A stretch of DNA of 64,000 bases, taken from the NCBI RefSeq assembly GCF_012927115.1, contig NZ_JABBFY010000002.1:682001-746000 (forward strand), in the 5' to 3' direction. Below the pieces are notes generated by a model. That model worked only from the letters and a program-made list of their open reading frames with translations, searched no databases and had not been told where the DNA came from. This stretch comes from Sphingomonas sp. G-3-2-10. GTDB taxonomy: Bacteria > Pseudomonadota > Alphaproteobacteria > Sphingomonadales > Sphingomonadaceae. The translations under genes were made by a program, and so were the position numbers. Positions 25,825-33,565 of the stretch are shown here, piece by piece. Positions within the stretch are counted from its first letter, which is position 1. Each line of letters opens with the position of its first letter.

Positions 25825-26871
25825 ATGGCGCGTACGCGGCGTAAGGGGGGCGGGATCACCATCCAGGCGGTGGCGGAGCGCGCGGGCGTTTCGGCGATGA
25901 CCGTGTCCTACGTCATCAACGGCACCGGCCGGGTGAGCGCCGCCACGCGCGAGACGGTGATGGCCGCGGTCAACGAGCTGGGATACCAGCCCAACATCGC
26001 CGCGCGCTCGCTGGCCAGTGCCGCGACCTGCCGGATCGGCGTGGTCTATCAAAGCTCGCAGAATGCCTTTCTCAGCGCGATGCTGGTCGGCGCGCTCAAC
26101 GCCACCGCGCGTGCGGGGGTTGAGCTGACGGTGGGCAAGGTGGACGCGCCGGTGCTTGCCAATGCCGAACAGGCGATGCGCGGGCTGGTGCGCAGCGGCG
26201 CCAATGCGATCCTGCTCGCGCCGCCCTATGGCGAGCTGGTCAGCGGTTCGGGACTGGTCGAGGCGCTGGGCATCCCCGTCGCCGCCGTCGCGCATGGCGG
26301 CGCGCTGCCGGACATGGCGACGATCGGCGTGGACGATCGCGCGGCGGTCAGCGCGATGGTCGAGCGGCTGGTCGCACGCGGGCATCGGCGGATCGGGTTC
26401 GTCACCGGGCCGGATACGCATGATTCCAGCCCGCTTCGTCTGGCCGGGTTCCGCGACGGGCTGGAGGCGGCGGGTATCGCGTGGGACGACGCGCTGGTGA
26501 CGCCGGGCCTGTTCACCTTCGAATCCGGGGTCGCGGCGGGCGAGGCGCTGCTCGATCTGGCGGAACTGCCGACCGCGATCTTCGCGTCGAACGACGATAT
26601 GGCGTCCGGCGTGTCGTCGGCGATCCATCGCCGCGATCTGCGCATCCCGCAGGATATCGCCGTGGCCGGGTTCGACGATGCGCCGATCGCGGTGAAGATC
26701 TGGCCGTCCTTGTCCACCGTGCGCCAGCCGATCGAACAGATTGCGGAGCGCGCGACCGAATGGCTGATCGGACAGGTCACCGGACGCGGCGGCGAGCAAT
26801 CGCGCGAGATCCGTATGCCGTTCGAAGTGATCGAGCGCGAATCCAGCGCTTTCGATCTGCCGCGCCTTTGA
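25825..26871 (+). CDS. LacI-family transcriptional regulator (second paralogue)
   Basis: A 348-residue repressor very similar along its whole length to the one at 15931-16959. The helix-turn-helix is ITIQAVAERAGVSAMTVSYVI, the hinge is PNIAARSLAS, and the effector domain includes RIGVVYQSSQNAFLSAML and GFDDAPIAVKIWPSLSTVRQP. Because the DNA-reading helices are nearly the same, both regulators may bind the same TTTAGCGCTAAA-type operators or compete for them. The effector pocket differs more, hinting at two inducers. It lies between the MFS carrier and the IclR gene in the rightward train. Confidence 0.9.
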   Translation: MARTRRKGGGITIQAVAERAGVSAMTVSYVINGTGRVSAATRETVMAAVNELGYQPNIAARSLASAATCRIGVVYQSSQNAFLSAMLVGALNATARAGVELTVGKVDAPVLANAEQAMRGLVRSGANAILLAPPYGELVSGSGLVEALGIPVAAVAHGGALPDMATIGVDDRAAVSAMVERLVARGHRRIGFVTGPDTHDSSPLRLAGFRDGLEAAGIAWDDALVTPGLFTFESGVAAGEALLDLAELPTAIFASNDDMASGVSSAIHRRDLRIPQDIAVAGFDDAPIAVKIWPSLSTVRQPIEQIAERATEWLIGQVTGRGGEQSREIRMPFEVIERESSAFDLPRL

Positions 26872-26885
26872 CCTAAGACCGGGAC

Positions 26886-27662
26886 ATGACGGAAAAATCG
26901 CAGGGCGAAGCGGACAAGCGCCGCAGGGGTATCCAGTCGGTCGAGATCGGCCTGGGTGTGTTGGAAGCGCTGGCCGATCTGGGCGAGGCATCGACGCTGG
27001 GCGTGATCGCGCAGGCCAGCGGGCTTTCGGGATCGCAGACCCATCGCTACCTCGCCAGCCTGACTGCGGCGGGCATGGCCCGGCAGGACCCGGTGTCGGG
27101 CCGCTATGATCTTGGTCCCGCCGCGCTCAAGCTGGGGCTCGGCGCGCTTGCCCGCACCGATGCGTTCCGCGTCGCCGACATGGCGATCGAAGCGTTCGTG
27201 CGCGAAACCGGGCGCACGGTGCAGGTCGCCGCGCTGGGGCCGCAGGGCCCCACCGTGGTGCGCTGGCATATGGGCCGGCCGGCGGTGATGACTTCGTTCG
27301 GGGTCGGCGCGCTGCTGCCGCTGCTGTTCTCTGCGACCGGCCATATCTTCCTCAGCTTCGTGCCATCGGTCGAGATCGATCCGCTGCTGGAACGCGAGCT
27401 TTCGGACAGCGACATGACCGCGAAGGACGTGGCGGCATTGCGCGAGCGCGTTCGCGCCGCGGGCTGTGCGCATGTCGAAGGAACGGTGATCCCCGGGCTG
27501 CGCGCCACGGCATTCCCGATCTTCGATCTGCAGGGCCGGGCCATCCTGAGCGCCACCGCGCTGCTGCCCGCCGGGTTCGGAACCGAAGACGACAACGCGG
27601 TGATGGAACGGCTCGCCGCAACCTGCCGCGAAGCAAGCCGCCAGTTGGGCTGGAGCGGCTAA
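26886..27662 (+). CDS. IclR-family transcriptional regulator
   Basis: A 258-residue regulator. The winged helix covers residues about 15-75 (GIQSVEIGLGVLEALADLG, LSGSQTHRYLASLTAAGMARQD, GRYDLGPAALKLG). The effector domain follows (VADMAIEAFVRETGRTVQVAAL, SATGHIFLSFVPS, VEGTVIPGLRATAFPIFD). IclR proteins often control aromatic-acid catabolism. Its position directly before the gentisate genes, with a 13-bp direct repeat in the gap, supports local control of that pathway. It may act as repressor or activator; the inducer is probably gentisate or a precursor (inference). Confidence 0.88.
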   Translation: MTEKSQGEADKRRRGIQSVEIGLGVLEALADLGEASTLGVIAQASGLSGSQTHRYLASLTAAGMARQDPVSGRYDLGPAALKLGLGALARTDAFRVADMAIEAFVRETGRTVQVAALGPQGPTVVRWHMGRPAVMTSFGVGALLPLLFSATGHIFLSFVPSVEIDPLLERELSDSDMTAKDVAALRERVRAAGCAHVEGTVIPGLRATAFPIFDLQGRAILSATALLPAGFGTEDDNAVMERLAATCREASRQLGWSG

Positions 27663-27685
27663 ATTCATTTGACATAAGCCAACAT

Positions 27686-27713
27686 ATTGCGCGATGCAGA
27701 ATTGCGCGGTGCA
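27686..27713. promoter_or_regulatory. Direct repeat ATTGCGCGRTGCA (x2), candidate IclR binding site
   Basis: ATTGCGCGATGCA at 27686-27698 and ATTGCGCGGTGCA at 27701-27713, 15 bp apart start to start. They lie 42 bp before the gentisate dioxygenase start, with a TTGACA hexamer at 27669-27674 just upstream. Confidence 0.5.
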
Positions 27714-27754
27714 CTCCCCCTCGCACCGCGCACCCTTTTCATCGAGATTCGCGC

Positions 27755-28801
27755 ATGGAACTGGCCAACGATCAGCGTTCGCAACTGGAAGCGCTCTATC
27801 GCGAGATGGAGCCGGCGAACCTGCGCCCCTTATGGGAATCGCTGGCGGAGCTGGTGCTGCCCGAACCCAAGTCGCCTGCGGTGCCCCATCTCTGGTCGTT
27901 CGACGCAGTGCGCGACTATCTGATGCGCGCCGGCGACCTGATTTCGGCCGAGCAGGCCGAGCGTCGCGTGCTGATCCTCGAAAATCCCGGGCTCGACGGC
28001 CTCTCGTCGATCGTCCCCAGCCTCTATGCCGGGTTGCAGCTGATCCTGCCGGGCGAGATCGCGCCGAGTCATCGCCACGCCCAGTGTGCCTTGCGCTTCG
28101 TGATGGAGGGGGACGGCGCGTTCACCGCGGTCGATGGCGAGAAGGTGATCATGCGCCCGTTCGATCTGGTGCTGACCCCGGGCTGGCAGTGGCACGATCA
28201 CGGCAATGACAGCGGCAAGCCGATGATCTGGCTCGACGGGCTCGATATCCCGACGGTGCGCCATTTCGATGCGAGCTTCGCCGAGCGGCTGGACGAGAAG
28301 GCGCAGCCGGTGACCGTGCCGACGGGCGACACCCGCGCGCGCTATGGCCATAACATGCGCCCGATCCGCGGTTCGGCGGCCGATCGTCGCCCGGCCCACC
28401 AGCCGCTGTTCCACTATCCCTATTCCGACTGGCGCCCCGCGCTGGATACGATGGCGGCGTCGGCGCAGATCGATCCGCATCTGGGCCATGCGCTGGAGTT
28501 CCTGAACCCCGCCGATGGCGGTTCGGTGATGCCGACCATCTCGGCGCATGTCCGTTTGCTGCCCGCCGGGTTCGAGACCAAGCCGCGCCGTTCGACCGAT
28601 GGCGCCGTGTTCGTCGTCGTCGAGGGGACCGGGCGCGCGCAGGTGGGCGATCGCGACTATGCGCTCAAGCCGCGCGATCTGTTCGTCGTGCCGTCGTGGA
28701 AGGAATTGCGGCTTCAGGCCGAAAGCGATCTCGTCCTGTTCGCCTATTCCGACAAGGCGGCGCAGGAAAAACTGAATCTGTATCGGGAGGAATGTGCGTG
28801 A
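27755..28801 (+). CDS. Gentisate 1,2-dioxygenase
   Basis: A 348-residue bicupin enzyme that opens the ring of gentisate (2,5-dihydroxybenzoate) between C1 and C2 to give maleylpyruvate, using Fe(II). The iron-binding region of the first cupin is visible: SHRHAQCALRFVMEGDG (His106, His108) and WQWHDHGND (His147/149). The second cupin (VRLLPAGFETKPRRSTDGAVFVVVEG) has lost the His pair, as usual in this family. Length fits the family norm of about 340-370. It overlaps the next gene by GTGA at 28798-28801. Cytoplasmic. Confidence 0.92.
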   Translation: MELANDQRSQLEALYREMEPANLRPLWESLAELVLPEPKSPAVPHLWSFDAVRDYLMRAGDLISAEQAERRVLILENPGLDGLSSIVPSLYAGLQLILPGEIAPSHRHAQCALRFVMEGDGAFTAVDGEKVIMRPFDLVLTPGWQWHDHGNDSGKPMIWLDGLDIPTVRHFDASFAERLDEKAQPVTVPTGDTRARYGHNMRPIRGSAADRRPAHQPLFHYPYSDWRPALDTMAASAQIDPHLGHALEFLNPADGGSVMPTISAHVRLLPAGFETKPRRSTDGAVFVVVEGTGRAQVGDRDYALKPRDLFVVPSWKELRLQAESDLVLFAYSDKAAQEKLNLYREECA

Positions 28802-29496
28802 CCCAGTTGTTCGAGGCGCCCGCGCCGGTTCTGGCGGCGACCAGCGACGGCAATCAGTTCCCGGTGCGCCGCATCTTCTGCATCGGCCGCAACTATGCCG
28901 CCCACGCGCGTGAGATGGGCCGCGATCCGGATCGCGAAGCGCCGTTCTTCTTCACCAAATGGGCCGAGACGGTCGTGCCGAGCGGGGCCACCATCGCCTA
29001 TCCGGGCGAGACCGCGAACTTCCACTACGAAGCCGAACTGGTCGTCGCGATCGACAAGCCGGGCCGCAACATCGCTGCCGCCGACGCGCTGGGCCATGTC
29101 TATGGCTATGCCACCGGCCTCGACATGACGCGTCGCGACCTGCAGCTCGAAGCGCGCGAAAAGGGCCGCCCCTGGGATACCGGCAAGAATGTCGAGCAGT
29201 CCTCGCCGCTCGGCCTGATCCACCCCGTCGCCGAAGTCGGCCACCCCGACAGCGGCAGCATCCGCCTGACCGTGAATGGTGCAGTGAAGCAGGATGCCGA
29301 TCTGAACGAGCTGATCTGGGACGTGCAGGACGTGATCGCCTATGTCTCGCGCTTCTACCGGCTGGAGCCGGGCGACCTGATCTACACCGGCACGCCCGCG
29401 GGCGTCGGCGCGGTGGTGCAGGGCGACGCGATCGTCGTGTCGATCGCGGGCCTCAGCGATTGCGCCGTAACGGTGGGTGCGCCCGCCAATGACTGA
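28798..29496 (+). CDS. Fumarylpyruvate hydrolase (FAH family)
   Basis: A 232-residue fumarylacetoacetate-hydrolase-fold enzyme that would split fumarylpyruvate into fumarate and pyruvate, the last step of the gentisate pathway. Motifs are FCIGRNYAAHAREMG, the metal site FHYEAELVVAI (acidic ligands), YATGLDMTRRDLQ and LIYTGTPAGVG. GTG 28798 is preferred over the ATG at 28792: the GGGAGG at 28785-28790 is 7 bases from the GTG but only 1 base from the ATG, and the GTG forms a GTGA coupling with the dioxygenase. It overlaps the isomerase gene by 8 bases. Confidence 0.88.
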   Translation: MTQLFEAPAPVLAATSDGNQFPVRRIFCIGRNYAAHAREMGRDPDREAPFFFTKWAETVVPSGATIAYPGETANFHYEAELVVAIDKPGRNIAAADALGHVYGYATGLDMTRRDLQLEAREKGRPWDTGKNVEQSSPLGLIHPVAEVGHPDSGSIRLTVNGAVKQDADLNELIWDVQDVIAYVSRFYRLEPGDLIYTGTPAGVGAVVQGDAIVVSIAGLSDCAVTVGAPAND

Positions 29497-30127
29497 CGCG
29501 GTGGCGCTTCACGGTTTCTTCCGGTCCGGCGCGTCCTATCGCGTCCGGATCGCGCTGAACCTGAAGGGCGTCGCCTATCGCGATGTCGCGCACGATCTGC
29601 GCAAGGGCGCGCAGAAATCGGCCGAGTATCGCGCGATCAATCCGCAGGGCTTCGTCCCCGCGCTGGAGATCGACGGGGCGACGCTGACGCAGAGCCTGGC
29701 GATCTGCGAATATCTCGACGAAGTGCATCCCGAACCCGCGCTGCTGCCGGCCGATCCGGTGCTGCGGGCAAAGGTGCGCGCGGCGGCGCAGGTGATCGCG
29801 TGCGACACGCATCCGGTGCAGAATCTCAAGGTTCTCGCCCGGTTGCGGGCGCTGGGTCATGACGAAGCCGCTGTCGGCGCCTGGGCCGCGGAGACGATCG
29901 ATGACGGGTTCGACGCGTTCGACGCGCTGATCGCCGATCATGCCGGGCGCTATTGCTTCGGCGACACGGTGACGCTGGCCGACGTGATGCTGGTGCCGCA
30001 GCTGGTCAACGCCCGGCGCTTCGGCGCCGAACTGCGCTGGCCGCGCCTGCTGGTGATCGAAGCGGCATGCCTGGAGCTCGACGCGTTCCGCCGGGCGATG
30101 CCCGAAAACCAGCCCGACGCCGAATAG
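29489..30127 (+). CDS. Maleylpyruvate isomerase (zeta-class GST type)
   Basis: A 212-residue glutathione S-transferase-fold isomerase. The N-terminal thioredoxin domain has the zeta-class SSCS-like motif as FFRSGASYRVRIALNLKG, then GFVPALEIDGATLTQSLAICEYLDE. The helical C-terminal domain has the YCFGDTVTLADVMLVPQ motif. It converts maleylpyruvate to fumarylpyruvate with glutathione. The same family also includes maleylacetoacetate isomerases; the neighbours (gentisate dioxygenase and fumarylpyruvate hydrolase) decide for maleylpyruvate. ATG 29489 was preferred to an upstream in-frame start at 29477 because it matches the family N-terminus. Confidence 0.87.
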   Translation: MTDAVALHGFFRSGASYRVRIALNLKGVAYRDVAHDLRKGAQKSAEYRAINPQGFVPALEIDGATLTQSLAICEYLDEVHPEPALLPADPVLRAKVRAAAQVIACDTHPVQNLKVLARLRALGHDEAAVGAWAAETIDDGFDAFDALIADHAGRYCFGDTVTLADVMLVPQLVNARRFGAELRWPRLLVIEAACLELDAFRRAMPENQPDAE

Positions 30128-30177
30128 CCGGTCCGGGTGCTATGGCGATCCCGGGGCCAAAGCGGTAACGCGCCATC

Positions 30178-31125
30178 ATGTCCAGCTCGACCGAAGGCAT
30201 GCGTCTGATAGAAGGCGGCCGGTTCCTGATGGGATCGGACCGCTTCTATCCGGAGGAAGCGCCGCGCCGCGCGGTGCGGGTCGATAGCTTCCGGATCGAC
30301 GTGACCCCGGTGACCAATGCGCAGTTCGCGCGCTTCGTGGCGGAAACGGACCATGTGACGCTGGCCGAGATCGCGCCCGATCCGGCGGATTATCCCGGCC
30401 TCGATCCCGAACAGGCCAAGGCGGGATCGCTGGTCTTCGAAAAGACCGCCGGCCCGGTCGACATGAGCGATTTCAGCTTGTGGTGGCAGTTCCGCTTCGG
30501 CGCGGACTGGCGGCATCCGCTCGGCCCCGACAGCTCGATCGCGGGGCTGGAAGACCATCCGGTCGTGCATGTCGCCTATGACGATGCCGAAGCCTATGCG
30601 CGCTGGGCGGGCAAGGCGCTGCCGACCGAAGCCGAATGGGAATATGCGGCGCGGGGCGGAAGCGACACCGACTATGCCTGGGGCGACGAACTCGCGCCCG
30701 GCGGCGCGATGCTCGCCAATTACTGGCAGGGCCTGTTCCCGTTCGCGAACACGATGCTCGACGGGTATGAGCGAACCTCGCCGGTGGGGCATTATCCGGC
30801 CAATGGCTACGGCCTGTACGACATGATCGGCAATGTCTGGGAATGGACCAGCGACTGGTTCGGCACGCCAGGCTCGCGCGACAAGAAGGTCTTCAAGCGG
30901 CGGCCCGACGCCTGTTGCGCGATCCCCAATCCGCGCGGGGCGCGCGAGTATGACAGCTTGGATCCCGGCTTCCCGGAGGTGCGCATTCCGCGAAAGGTTC
31001 TCAAGGGCGGCTCGCATCTCTGCGCCGCCAATTACTGCCAGCGCTATCGCCCGGCGGCGCGACATGCCCAGTCGACCGATTCCGCGACCACGCATATCGG
31101 GTTTCGCTGCGTCGTCCGCGTCTGA
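30178..31125 (+). CDS. Formylglycine-generating enzyme (SUMF1/FGE)
   Basis: A 315-residue FGE-sulfatase domain protein. FGE oxidises the Cys of C-x-P-x-R in newly made sulfatases to formylglycine, their catalytic residue. Landmarks are MRLIEGGRFLMGSDRFYPEE, VTPVTNAQFARFV, HPVVHVAYDDAEAYARWAG, LPTEAEWEYAARGG, GNVWEWTSDWF and the C-terminal KGGSHLCAANYCQRYRPAAR. The pair Cys282 and Cys287 are the copper-binding cysteines of active FGE, so this is a true FGE and not a homologue without them. It has no signal peptide, which fits activation in the cytoplasm. Three sulfatases with the target motif lie in this window. It closes the rightward train, 50 bp after the isomerase. Confidence 0.93.
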   Translation: MSSSTEGMRLIEGGRFLMGSDRFYPEEAPRRAVRVDSFRIDVTPVTNAQFARFVAETDHVTLAEIAPDPADYPGLDPEQAKAGSLVFEKTAGPVDMSDFSLWWQFRFGADWRHPLGPDSSIAGLEDHPVVHVAYDDAEAYARWAGKALPTEAEWEYAARGGSDTDYAWGDELAPGGAMLANYWQGLFPFANTMLDGYERTSPVGHYPANGYGLYDMIGNVWEWTSDWFGTPGSRDKKVFKRRPDACCAIPNPRGAREYDSLDPGFPEVRIPRKVLKGGSHLCAANYCQRYRPAARHAQSTDSATTHIGFRCVVRV

Positions 31126-31138
31126 GCGGCGCCAGCTT

Positions 31139-31504
31139 CTATCTGGCCAGCGTCACCGGCTGGAACGCGCCGAGGCCGCAGGTCGGGCCCTGCCCGCGGA
31201 AATCGTCGCGCAGCACGGTGATCGTGTCGACCGAGCAGATCTGGTTGAGCGAGGTGCGATGGATATAGCGCCCCTCGAAGCCGAGGCCGGGGCAATCCTG
31301 CGGCAGCGTGTTGCGATAGACCTTCTTCCCGGCCACCACGAAATCGATCACCCGGTCGCTGCGGACATGGGTTTCGCGAATCTGGGTGAGCGACAGGCAC
31401 GAGACCGGCTTGCCCGCCGGCGCAGCCTCGGGAACCCTGTCCTTCTGCACCGGCGCGCCCGCAACGCCGAAGATCATCAGGGCGGGGATCAGCAACATGC
31501 GCAT
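31139..31504 (-). CDS. Small exported protein, DUF6491-like
   Basis: A 121-residue protein with a signal peptide (MRMLLIPALMIFGVAGA) and a conserved core: SCLSLTQIRETHVRSDRVIDF, KVYRNTLPQDCPGLGF and SLNQICSVDTITVLRD. This is the pattern of DUF6491, small periplasmic proteins of unknown role common in sphingomonads and relatives. Four Cys could form two disulfides. ATG 31504 has AAAGGA upstream; a TTG five codons earlier is less likely. Convergent with the FGE gene, with a 13-bp gap. Confidence 0.72.
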   Translation of the reverse strand: MRMLLIPALMIFGVAGAPVQKDRVPEAAPAGKPVSCLSLTQIRETHVRSDRVIDFVVAGKKVYRNTLPQDCPGLGFEGRYIHRTSLNQICSVDTITVLRDDFRGQGPTCGLGAFQPVTLAR

Positions 31505-31528
31505 CGGACGTCCTTTCAACTGGCGCCT

Positions 31529-32191
31529 TTAACTCGCGGCGCCGGCCTTGACCCTGGGCGGCAGGGTCTTGGGCTTGAACGCACACAGATCGGCGACGAT
31601 GCATCGCCAGCATTCGGGCGTCCGCGCCTTGCACACATAGCGGCCATGCAGGATTAACCAGTGATGAGCGTGGAGCCGGAACGGCTGGGGAACGGCCTTT
31701 TCCAGCTTCAGCTCGACCGCCAGCACCGTCTTTCCCTTGGCCAGTCCCGTGCGATTGCCGACGCGGAAGATATGCGTATCGACCGCGAAGGTCTCGTGCC
31801 CGAACGCGGTGTTGAGCACGACATTGGCGGTCTTGCGGCCGACGCCCGGCAGCTTCTCCAGCGCCTCGCGATCGTCGGGCACCTCGCCGCCATGATCGCG
31901 GATCAGCTGCTCGGACAAGGCGATGACGTTCTTCGCCTTGGTGTTGAACAACCCGATCGTCTTGATGTGCCGCTTCAGGCCTTCCTCGCCCAGAGCGACC
32001 ATTTCCGCCGGGGTCTTCACCTCGCGGAACAGCGCCCGGGTCGCCTTGTTCACCCCGACATCGGTCGCCTGCGCCGACAGCGCCACCGCAACGACCAGCT
32101 GATAGGGGTTGCCATATTCCAGCTCGGTCTCGGGGTGCGGATTCTCCGCCGCCAGCCGCGAGAAGAACTCGACGACCTCCGCCTTCTTCAC
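31529..32191 (-). CDS. nth: Endonuclease III
   Basis: A 220-residue base-excision repair glycosylase/AP lyase for oxidised pyrimidines. The helix-hairpin-helix is LEKLPGVGRKTANVVLNTAF, with the catalytic Lys in GVGRKTA and the Asp in FAVDTHIFRVGNR. A [4Fe-4S] cluster site is visible as four Cys near the C-terminus (CKARTPECWRCIVADLC). The GTG start at 32191 forms a GTGA overlap with the dapB stop; a longer frame would extend through dapB. Cotranscription with dapB is common in alphaproteobacteria. Confidence 0.93.
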   Translation of the reverse strand: MKKAEVVEFFSRLAAENPHPETELEYGNPYQLVVAVALSAQATDVGVNKATRALFREVKTPAEMVALGEEGLKRHIKTIGLFNTKAKNVIALSEQLIRDHGGEVPDDREALEKLPGVGRKTANVVLNTAFGHETFAVDTHIFRVGNRTGLAKGKTVLAVELKLEKAVPQPFRLHAHHWLILHGRYVCKARTPECWRCIVADLCAFKPKTLPPRVKAGAAS

Positions 32192-32916
32192 ACGCCCAGA
32201 ACCTGGTCCATCGTGTAGCGCCCGGCCTTCTGGCCGGCGAGCCACAGGGCGGCCTGCACCGCGCCGCGCGCGAAGATGGTGCGGTCGTCGGCGCGATGCG
32301 TCAGTTCGATCCGCTCGCCATTGCCAGCAAAGACCACGGTGTGGTCGCCGACCACCGATCCGCCGCGCAGCGAGGCCATGCCGATCGTCCCGGTGCAGCG
32401 CGCGCCGACCGTGCCCGCGCGATCGGTGACGCCGGCTTCGGCCAGCGTCGTGCCCAGCCCTTCGGCGGCGGCATTGCCCAGCATCTGCGCGGTGCCCGAG
32501 GGAGCATCCACCTTGCCGCGATGATGCGTCTCGACGATCTCGATGTCCCAGCCTTCGCCCAGCCGCGCGGCGGCATCGCGCACCAGCCGCGCAAGCAGCC
32601 CCACGCCGAGCGAGGTGTTGCCGGTCTGGAGCACCGGAATATGCTGCGCCGCTTCGTCGATCAGCGCGTGATGGCGCGGCGAGAGGCCGGTGGTGCCGAT
32701 CATGATCGGCGTCCGCGCGGCGCGGGCGGCGTTCAGATGCGCCTCGAGCGCGGCGACTGCCGAGAAATCGACCAGCACATCGGCCTTGCGCGCGATATCG
32801 GCGGGATCGTCGGCCATGTCGGCTCCGCCCGCGATCGTTGCGCCGAGCGAGGGCGCGATGTCCGCGATCGCCTGTCCCATGCGGCCGAGACTGCCGTAAA
32901 TGCCGATACTGGTCAT
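32188..32916 (-). CDS. dapB: 4-hydroxy-tetrahydrodipicolinate reductase
   Basis: A 242-residue DapB of lysine/meso-diaminopimelate synthesis. The nucleotide-binding start is IGIYGSLGRMGQAI, the family signature is EIVETHHRGKVDAPSGTA with the catalytic His and Lys, and the C-terminal domain has the usual GDHTVVFAGNGERIELTHRA. Length is normal for short alphaproteobacterial DapB. It is translationally coupled to nth and follows the FMN reductase gene by 15 bp. Confidence 0.94.
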   Translation of the reverse strand: MTSIGIYGSLGRMGQAIADIAPSLGATIAGGADMADDPADIARKADVLVDFSAVAALEAHLNAARAARTPIMIGTTGLSPRHHALIDEAAQHIPVLQTGNTSLGVGLLARLVRDAAARLGEGWDIEIVETHHRGKVDAPSGTAQMLGNAAAEGLGTTLAEAGVTDRAGTVGARCTGTIGMASLRGGSVVGDHTVVFAGNGERIELTHRADDRTIFARGAVQAALWLAGQKAGRYTMDQVLGV

Positions 32917-32931
32917 GCGCGGCCTCCTAGC

Positions 32932-33468
32932 TCAGCGTTCGAGGAACGCGAATAGCTGATCGACCATCACTGTCATCTGCGCTTCGGATGCCGCGACGCA
33001 ATCGGGCGATTCGGCGGTGTTGATCGCCAGCCCCATCGGCGTCGGCCAGCCGCGCAGCGCGTGGACCACGGTGCGCAGCGCCTGCAGCGTCGAAACCGCC
33101 GCCTGCCAGCCCCCGGCGGTGGCGATCAGACCGACCGGACGGCCGTCGAGATAGGGCCGCGCATCGGTGCGAAGCTGTTCGACATAGTCGAGCATCGTCT
33201 TCACCAGTCCCGACAGCGTGCCGTGATAGCCGGGCGAGCCGACGATCACCGCGTCGGCGGTGCGCAGCGCCTCGAGGAAGCGGGCGATGTCCTCGTGCCC
33301 CTCGGCCGCGCCGGGCTCGTAGTGCGGAAAGGCGATGGCCGGTCCGGTCAGCAGGGTGACGCGCGCGCCTCGCGCCTCCGCGATGGCGAGCGCTGCCGCC
33401 AGCAGCTTGCCGGTCGCGGATTCGGCGCGGAGGGTGCCGCCGATGGCGACGATGTGCGGGGTGTTCAT
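32932..33468 (-). CDS. NADPH-dependent FMN reductase family protein
   Basis: A 178-residue flavodoxin-like protein. It has the FMN-phosphate loop IVAIGGTLRAESATGKLL and the GSPGYHGTLSGLVKTMLDYVEQL block typical of the NADPH-dependent FMN/azo/quinone reductase group. It is cytoplasmic and probably reduces FMN or quinones. ATG 33468 has a GGGACAGG upstream. It leads a leftward set with dapB and nth. It is divergent from the CoA-transferase gene with about 100 bp between. Confidence 0.85.
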   Translation of the reverse strand: MNTPHIVAIGGTLRAESATGKLLAAALAIAEARGARVTLLTGPAIAFPHYEPGAAEGHEDIARFLEALRTADAVIVGSPGYHGTLSGLVKTMLDYVEQLRTDARPYLDGRPVGLIATAGGWQAAVSTLQALRTVVHALRGWPTPMGLAINTAESPDCVAASEAQMTVMVDQLFAFLER

Positions 33469-33565
33469 CGCCTGTCCCGCTACCGCAAAGCGCGTCGTCA
33501 CGCCAGCGCGTGACCTTGCGAGAATGCTGAGGCATGTTGCGCGAAACCGGGGGGATTCGCGGACT

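Noticed and set aside
28792..28797. ATG 28792 as the start of fumarylpyruvate hydrolase
   Set aside because: The ribosome site GGGAGG is only 1 base away; the GTG at 28798 has normal spacing and a stop/start overlap with the dioxygenase.
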